Shown here: piece by piece, positions 58,404-64,000 of the stretch
How the letters are laid out: each line of letters begins with the position of its first letter
Numbering within the stretch: position 1 is the stretch's first letter
Origin: Pichia kudriavzevii
Lineage: Eukaryota; Ascomycota; Pichiomycetes; Pichiales; Pichiaceae
Length of the DNA stretch: 64,000 nt
NCBI RefSeq assembly: GCF_003054445.1
Contig: NC_042508.1
Span: 1,488,001-1,552,000, forward strand
Reading direction: 5' to 3'
The notes under the pieces: generated by a model
Databases searched by the model: none
Seen by the model: the letters and a program-made list of their open reading frames with translations, nothing else
Told to the model about the DNA's origin: nothing
Program-made: the position numbers and the translations under genes

Positions 58404-59158
58404 GGCGTTATTGATTGGCTTTTATTTGGGTAATAACGGACGGAAAAGATTAAAAAGCAGTGGTTCTCTTACCTTCGTGAACATCTTCTCATTTAATGGT
58501 AAGGTTGGTATGTTCTATATAGGTAACCCTCATTTTCTGTCTTTCAATGACTCAGGATGAGCTTCCACGCGCACTTTTTTTTCCCCCCCCTCTCTCTCTA
58601 ACCATTTCCAGCTTTCACCGGAGCGGGTAATCCGTCAACGGAGAAAAACAAGAGAAATATTTGGCGGACCCCGCAAAGTGTCCTGTAAGAGTGGTCACTG
58701 GCAAGAAAAAAGAAAAAGAAATAACAACAAAGCTGGAAAATAGGAACATTTATAGACATTTAAAAGACAAGGGGACCCCTCTCATATGGATGGAAGAAAG
58801 AAAAAAATAAGAATGGGGGAAGGGGGGAAGAAAAACACAGAAGAACAACGGATGGTAACAAAGACATTACAATAGTAACAATCTTAATCTGTGGTTCCCC
58901 AAATAGGCATTTTTGCATTTCTCAGTTAATAATATCCCGAGTGGGTGATTTCTCATTTTTGCAGTAATATATCCCAATTTAGTAATTGTGTTTTTGTTTT
59001 TGTTTTATTTTTCTTTTTTTTTTTTTTTTGCTTTTCTTGAGATGGAAGATCTCGGTATATAGAAGCCTTGCAATGGTTAACTTATCTGGGATGGAAAACA
59101 AAAGCATTTCCCCATCACATTGGACGAGAGAGTAGGGGAGAGAGAGAACGTACCAGCC
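58404..59158. other. Divergent promoter IDP1 / SLN1
   Basis: This 755-bp interval contains T8-C8-(TC)n at about 58574-58598, purine tracts near 58795-58835 and a T16 run at 59014-59029. The strand-biased homopurine/homopyrimidine tracts may exclude nucleosomes. No ORF or RNA gene is recognised. Confidence 0.45.
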
Positions 59159-62100
59159 ATGTTGTTCCACAAACATAGGTTGAGGATTTCCATTAGGACT
59201 CAGTTGATTGCATTGGTTCTTTTTGTTGCCATGTTCTCACTACTCGTGTTGGCCATAGTGACGGGTGTTTATTTCACTTCTGTATTGACAAATACCAGGG
59301 CACAGAAGTTAGAAGTCGTTGCCGAGTTGAAGAGTGCCCAATTACAACAGACTATGGATACAAACTACTTTGATGTTCTGCAATTAAGTGAACGAGAAGT
59401 TGTTCAGAGAGCCCTTACAATTAGGAAAGCAGGCAACACGTCACGTGCGGCGTTACAGAGCGTTCAACAACTACTAGAACAGACATTGGATGCCACCACC
59501 TCCATGTCTTATGCAAGAATATACGACTTGGACCTAGAATTGGTGGCTAATGTCTCTCACTCGTACGCAACCTATAATGCCTCAGAGGAGGCCTTGAACG
59601 AATTATTCATCTTGGACAAATATAGAACTGAAGATATCACAACCATACCAAACAGTCTCCTGAATAATAGGGGGTATCTGTTAGGACCCGTGCAGGATGA
59701 AGAGGCATATTTCTATTCCCTAACGCTTCCCATATACGCTAACGAGTCCATCTTGGTCCCGCAACAGTTTTTGTCGGGCTATATAACAGTTGCCCTAAAT
59801 ATGAGGACAGTCAATAGTACCTTGGATGAAGCGAAAAATACCGAATATACCTCCATCAACTACATATCTCCAGTGTCATCATCCAATAACATCACAGATT
59901 ATGTGGGGTTCAGATACATTTTCTCTAATCCCGTCTTGGAAGAGAGCAATATTGACACCGAAGAAACTTTCCCACTCAAGGCTTATCAACCAGCAGTACA
60001 GGTATTTACCGACGCTTCAGATCTGGGGAGTTATACCAAGCTTAAAAACCCAGCAGAACAGATTGTAGCTCTTGGATATTCTGTTATAGACCTGCGGTTG
60101 GCAACATGGCTAGTCACTGTTGAACAAGTCCATTCCGAATTCGAAGGACCCATTACAAAATTGATCAAAATTATGGTGGGGCTATGTATAGGATTGGCGG
60201 CAGCAATGTGTATCATCACGTTTCCCTTGGCTCACTATGGAGTACGACCTATTTTGAAGCTCCAGAAGGCGACCGAAGATATCACAGAAAGGAGGGGACT
60301 GAAAAAGAAAAGAAGGAAACATATCAATGCATTTCAGAAAATGATGAAAGGTTCTTTCCATGAAAATCATAATAAACTTGATCACCAATTGGGAGATAAG
60401 GAGGATGAGAAGAATATTTCCTTTAGTAATCCCTCTAGTCCAGATAGTATGCATTTTCCGGTAGCACATTCAAGTCCTACAAGTGTGCGTAACAGCTGGA
60501 ATGGGTCGTCCAATGATAGTTTGGGTAATAGTTTTTCACAAGAATATGGAGATTCTTTAAATAGTTCCAACGTACAAAGGCATTCAGATAATCAGATTGT
60601 GCCTTCAATTGTTCAAACAAATGGTATATTTTTTGATGAATTGACAGAGCTAACGGAAGCATTCAATGTAATGACTATGGAATTGGACAGACAATATACT
60701 CATCTTGAAGATCGTGTTCGTGCAAGAACAAAAGAATTGGAGAAGGCTAAGATTCAAGCCGATCTAGCCAGACAGCAGGCAGAGAAAGCTAATGAAGCGA
60801 AGACGGTTTTCATAGCAAACATTTCACACGAGCTGCGAACGCCTCTTAATGGTATACTTGGTATGACTTCCGTAGCGATGGGTGAAAAAGACATTGACAA
60901 GATCCAAAATAGTTTAGAATTGATTTTCAAAAGTGGTGAATTATTGTTGCATATCCTAGTGCAGCTTCTAACATTTTCCAAAAATCAGTTGGATAAGTCA
61001 AAATTACAAAAGAAAAACTTCCTAATAACGGAAGTGGCGTCCCAAATCAAATTTATTTTTGGAAAGGCAGCCGTTGACCAGGATGTGAACTTGATCATCT
61101 CCCTAAAGCCCAACTTGATTAGAAAAATTATATTATACGGAGATTCCAATAGAATAATTCAAGTTGTAATGAACCTCGTTAGTAATTCCTTGAAATTCAC
61201 ACCCGAGAATGGAACTGTCAAAGTACTGATTGAATTATTAGGCACATACGATGAAGAGCGTTCTAAGAACTCAAACTACGAGAAAGTGTATGTCAAAGGC
61301 TTTGAAAAAGACATGAGCCACTACCATGTCAGACCAATTGAAAGTTCACTCCATGTTAACGGTGAGGACTCCAAAATTTGCTCTACTGATACATCATCGA
61401 TTATCTCCTCCAAAAGCACATCTACGTTATCCACTCTCCGATCTTCAGTATATATCAAATCATTGTCAGAACTATACAAAACTCCAAATACAGAAATTCA
61501 ATATTTTAATGACGACCAGTTTATAGAATCTGATATACAAAAGTCTTCTGATTTGCATCAGAGAAATCATAAGTGCTACAGATTTGGCAATATAGATGAG
61601 AACTGTGTCATTAGATTTTCTGTAAGTGATACGGGTACTGGTATTGACAAATCTTTACAAGACAAGATATTTGACGCATTCATACAAGGTGATCAAACAT
61701 TATCCAGATCGCACGGTGGTACCGGTTTAGGTTTGTCCATTTGTAAGCAATTTGCAAAGATGATGCATGGTACTCTAACATTAGACTCCGAAGTGGGAAG
61801 AGGTTCTACTTTCACATTCACAATACCTCTACCCCGAGCAGGAGAAATAATCATGGATGATGATGAGTTTGAAGAATTTTCAAAAGATGATTTCAATGAT
61901 AAATATAATAAGAAAAAAAAAGTCACCTTTTTGGACGATGGTGAAAGCTCGGTTAAATCTCCAAATAATAAGTATCCAAAATCAAATGCCTCGACATTCA
62001 GTCATTCGCAGGAATCTAACGAAACTCCTGAAGGAGATCATCAGACCTATGTCAAGCCCGAGTTGGTCACACGAGCTTCAACAGGTACTGCCCAATCGTA

Positions 62101-62578
62101 CAAATCAAGCAAATCACATTTGTCCTCCTCTGTCATTCCTCCTGCTCTAGCTGAGGAAAGTGGCTGGGACTTGAAACTGTTGGTTGCTGAAGATAACCTG
62201 GTCAACCAAGAAGTCGTTAAAAGAATGCTAGAATTGGAAGGTATAACAAATATATCTATGGCCAGGGATGGTAAGGATGCCGTGGAATTTGTGCGTGAAA
62301 CTATAAACTCTAAAACAGAACCCTATGATTTGATTCTAATGGATGTTCAGATGCCCAACATGGATGGTCTAACGGCGACAAAGATCATAAGAACAGAATT
62401 GGGATATACCGGGCCGATAGTCGCATTGACTGCCTTTGCAGATATTTCCAATGAAAAGGGATGTATTGATGCAGGTATGTCGGGCTTTTTGTCCAAGCCT
62501 ATCCGAAGAAACCTGTTGGTTGGTATCTTGAAACAATTATTTGATGATAAAGACAAAAATACGAGGAGGTCCATCTGA
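59159..62578 (+). CDS. SLN1: Osmosensing hybrid histidine kinase SLN1
   Basis: A plasma-membrane osmosensor that feeds the Ypd1-Ssk1 branch of the HOG pathway and the Skn7 regulator. I start at the ATG at 59159 (1139 residues), giving TM1 at about 16-40, an extracellular sensor with N-glycosylation sites, and TM2 at about 338-361. A charged, Ser/Asn-rich linker follows, then a coiled coil (about 500-545), the HisKA H-box with His557 (ISHELRTPLNG), an ATPase domain with N box (NLVSNSLKF), DTGTGI and GGTGLGLSI, and a receiver domain with acidic pocket ED near 1011-1012, phospho-acceptor Asp1062 (LMDVQMPNMDG) and Lys1113 (LSKP). S. cerevisiae Sln1 has 1220 residues. Confidence 0.96.
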   Translation: MLFHKHRLRISIRTQLIALVLFVAMFSLLVLAIVTGVYFTSVLTNTRAQKLEVVAELKSAQLQQTMDTNYFDVLQLSEREVVQRALTIRKAGNTSRAALQSVQQLLEQTLDATTSMSYARIYDLDLELVANVSHSYATYNASEEALNELFILDKYRTEDITTIPNSLLNNRGYLLGPVQDEEAYFYSLTLPIYANESILVPQQFLSGYITVALNMRTVNSTLDEAKNTEYTSINYISPVSSSNNITDYVGFRYIFSNPVLEESNIDTEETFPLKAYQPAVQVFTDASDLGSYTKLKNPAEQIVALGYSVIDLRLATWLVTVEQVHSEFEGPITKLIKIMVGLCIGLAAAMCIITFPLAHYGVRPILKLQKATEDITERRGLKKKRRKHINAFQKMMKGSFHENHNKLDHQLGDKEDEKNISFSNPSSPDSMHFPVAHSSPTSVRNSWNGSSNDSLGNSFSQEYGDSLNSSNVQRHSDNQIVPSIVQTNGIFFDELTELTEAFNVMTMELDRQYTHLEDRVRARTKELEKAKIQADLARQQAEKANEAKTVFIANISHELRTPLNGILGMTSVAMGEKDIDKIQNSLELIFKSGELLLHILVQLLTFSKNQLDKSKLQKKNFLITEVASQIKFIFGKAAVDQDVNLIISLKPNLIRKIILYGDSNRIIQVVMNLVSNSLKFTPENGTVKVLIELLGTYDEERSKNSNYEKVYVKGFEKDMSHYHVRPIESSLHVNGEDSKICSTDTSSIISSKSTSTLSTLRSSVYIKSLSELYKTPNTEIQYFNDDQFIESDIQKSSDLHQRNHKCYRFGNIDENCVIRFSVSDTGTGIDKSLQDKIFDAFIQGDQTLSRSHGGTGLGLSICKQFAKMMHGTLTLDSEVGRGSTFTFTIPLPRAGEIIMDDDEFEEFSKDDFNDKYNKKKKVTFLDDGESSVKSPNNKYPKSNASTFSHSQESNETPEGDHQTYVKPELVTRASTGTAQSYKSSKSHLSSSVIPPALAEESGWDLKLLVAEDNLVNQEVVKRMLELEGITNISMARDGKDAVEFVRETINSKTEPYDLILMDVQMPNMDGLTATKIIRTELGYTGPIVALTAFADISNEKGCIDAGMSGFLSKPIRRNLLVGILKQLFDDKDKNTRRSI

Positions 62579-62753
62579 GCATAGAACCGACTCTCGTTAC
62601 CCGATGCTCCAAATGTAAAGTAAAATTTTATTCTAATACATTTCATATAACACACCCATGTTGTGATATGTATACTTTTTATAAAGCTCTTAAACTGTAT
62701 TATACTGCTCCTAATCATCAGTTTCACCTGATGTTTCATTTTTCAATATGGAG

Positions 62754-63998
62754 CTACATGTCAATTTCTAGATCGCTATCCTCGTCACTGCTCAAGGTTA
62801 CCTCGTGAGCAGTAGTATTAATAACAATTCGGTTTGTTGTGTTTGCTACATCTACATCCGTTTTCTTCACCTTAACAAGATCAACATGTTTTTGTATCTC
62901 ATGTCTTTCCTTCTTTAGCTTCTCCACTAGTTTTTTATCTTTCCTTAACGATTTCTCCGTCTTTGTAGCCTGTGATAAGGTTCTCATTCTTTCTAAGGAC
63001 TGTACCTTCAATCTCTTCTTCATTTCCAATGCTTCTAGTGATTTTTGGTGCTTGCGTTTGAGAGACACATCGATATCCATTTTTTTCTTCAGTAACTTCT
63101 GATCGATTTCGTGCTGTTCCTCTTGTTTCCTCAATGCGTTTTTATTGACAGCGTCATTCAGAAAAGCATTACTGGCAGAAAAAGAGGTAAAATGATGCCT
63201 GTTTTTTTCCTCTTTGGTTTTCATGTTTTCAATTGTGATAGGATTTGAGAAGTCAGTGACAACCATCTTATTGGCAAATTTTCCAGGAGCCAAAGGCACA
63301 TTTTTGGGTGCCTTTTCAATCGCTAATCCGCTTGCCTTTACTGAATGTGACTGGGCTAAATCATAAGCTTGGATCTGCCTTTCTGTAACAACCATGACTT
63401 GCTTATTACCCTTTTCATCAACAGGAGCAAAAGTTCTATAGTTTGATCCCATCTCGTTCCTATTAGATGCATTTCTATCAATCTTCTGCTCTTGGTGGGT
63501 CGGGCAGTACCTGGATTCCCTCAAATTAACCAATTGCTTACATGGTGTCTTCCCATTTCCGAGGCATGTACCAACATCTCTGGCCCTTGCATACTCAATT
63601 ATACTAGTGTGGCTAGCGACTTTAAGCATAAAATAACTATAAGAACCTTTCTTCTTATCGTATCTTTGGTAATTGGCGTCTAATATCTCCGGATTCATAA
63701 TTGCAATGAGAGATCCAGTATGAACTTTAAAATGTTTTTGCTGAGCCTCGTCGTATAATAATAACATGATATCTGTATGAAAATTTGAGATTTGCATTTT
63801 GATATACTTGGACCTACCATTATTCGTATACCCTATATTCTTACGAGTCACCACTCCCACTACTATAAAATTCATATCCCGAAGCTGTTGGATATATTGA
63901 GGTAATTTGGCAAAAAGTTCAGGTAATCGAAGAGTAGGAGTGTCACTAATTTGATCTTTAAGTACACTTTCAGGTATGTATCGTTTAGATATATACAT
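62754..63998 (-). CDS. MCM10: DNA replication protein MCM10 (5' end beyond the window)
   Basis: A replication factor that activates the CMG helicase and binds DNA polymerase alpha. The conserved core is present: an OB fold at about 42-137 (with DMNFIVVGVVTRKN and TGSLIAIMNPEIL) and a CCCH zinc finger with Cys145, Cys153, Cys165 and His168. Then follow a basic region (APGKFANKMVV) and a long Lys/Glu coiled coil (about 285-375), ending in an acidic SDEDSDLEIDM tail. The visible ATG at 63998 lies 2 bp from the edge. The sequence before the OB fold (YISKRYIPESVL) matches an internal segment of S. cerevisiae Mcm10, so the true start is probably outside the window. The 414 residues compare with 571 in full. 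Convergent with SLN1. Confidence 0.93.
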   Translation of the reverse strand: MYISKRYIPESVLKDQISDTPTLRLPELFAKLPQYIQQLRDMNFIVVGVVTRKNIGYTNNGRSKYIKMQISNFHTDIMLLLYDEAQQKHFKVHTGSLIAIMNPEILDANYQRYDKKKGSYSYFMLKVASHTSIIEYARARDVGTCLGNGKTPCKQLVNLRESRYCPTHQEQKIDRNASNRNEMGSNYRTFAPVDEKGNKQVMVVTERQIQAYDLAQSHSVKASGLAIEKAPKNVPLAPGKFANKMVVTDFSNPITIENMKTKEEKNRHHFTSFSASNAFLNDAVNKNALRKQEEQHEIDQKLLKKKMDIDVSLKRKHQKSLEALEMKKRLKVQSLERMRTLSQATKTEKSLRKDKKLVEKLKKERHEIQKHVDLVKVKKTDVDVANTTNRIVINTTAHEVTLSSDEDSDLEIDM

Positions 63999-64000
63999 CT

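Noticed and set aside
59120-59158. Upstream extension of SLN1 from a TTG
   Set aside because: The ATG at 59159 places the first membrane segment properly; the extension is not hydrophobic and not ATG-initiated.
1-64000. Search for retroelements, LTRs, DNA transposons, CRISPR and toxin genes
   Set aside because: No reverse transcriptase, integrase, transposase, terminal repeats or spacer arrays were seen anywhere in the window.

Overview
The window is a stretch of budding-yeast nuclear genome: compact, intron-poor, AT-rich and gene-dense. It carries 31 recognisable protein genes on both strands (one cut off at the right edge), one small protein gene I cannot name, and one RNA gene, the U6 snRNA. 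I saw no tRNA or rRNA genes, transposons, retroelements, centromere or CRISPR. Two features narrow the lineage. A nuclear complex I subunit (NDUFS7 type) is present, which Saccharomyces and Kluyveromyces lack. A CTG codon encodes the invariant Leu of the HRDLKPEN kinase motif, so CTG means Leu and the CUG-Ser yeasts are excluded. A Pichiaceae-type yeast (Pichia/Issatchenkia-like) fits best; the species is inference.

Layout, left to right. 0.4-3.2 kb: an aldo-keto reductase gene whose conserved C-terminus lies in another frame, then the secreted exo-1,3-beta-glucanase EXG1. 3.2-5.4 kb: an unusually long divergent promoter with phased forkhead-like repeats. 5.4-10.8 kb: a mitochondrial cluster (NDUFS7, TOM20, SAM50) with SLX9 and the U6 gene. 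10.9-17.4 kb: HTS1, ARP7, EAF6 and the ribosome-maturation GTPase EFL1/RIA1. 17.7-22.8 kb: COA6, an ALD2/3-like aldehyde dehydrogenase and a HOL1-like transporter. 23.4-33.0 kb: LEC1 (PX domain), SYT1 (Arf GEF), RDS3 (spliceosome) and PER1 (GPI remodelling). 33.4-40.4 kb: EMW1, ZIM17 and a divergent mitochondrial helicase-like protein. 40.6-47.6 kb: MED7, HRT1, VPS1 and YTA12. 47.9-56.3 kb: a PDK1-type kinase (PKH), PNP1, the SNF1 beta subunit GAL83/SIP2 and kinesin-8 KIP3. 56.6-64 kb: a small putative mitochondrial membrane protein, IDP1, the osmosensor kinase SLN1 and MCM10 (partial).

The genes are mostly unlinked housekeeping functions, but about a third serve mitochondria: import (TOM20, SAM50, ZIM17), respiration (NDUFS7, COA6), quality control (YTA12), metabolism (IDP1), RNA biology (helicase-like protein) and dual-targeted HTS1. 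Several neighbour pairs match Saccharomyces cerevisiae from memory: SLX9-TOM20, LEC1-SYT1-RDS3, MED7-HRT1, and looser EMW1/ZIM17, SLN1/MCM10 and KIP3/SIP2. These support the gene names. The points most worth a second look are the frameshifted reductase, the U6 gene with a downstream TFIIIC-type B box, the hairpin in the SAM50 leader, the 22-bp-phased repeats, the helicase-like protein that has lost catalytic residues, and the outsized EMW1/ZIM17 gap. No wholly new multi-gene system is evident.
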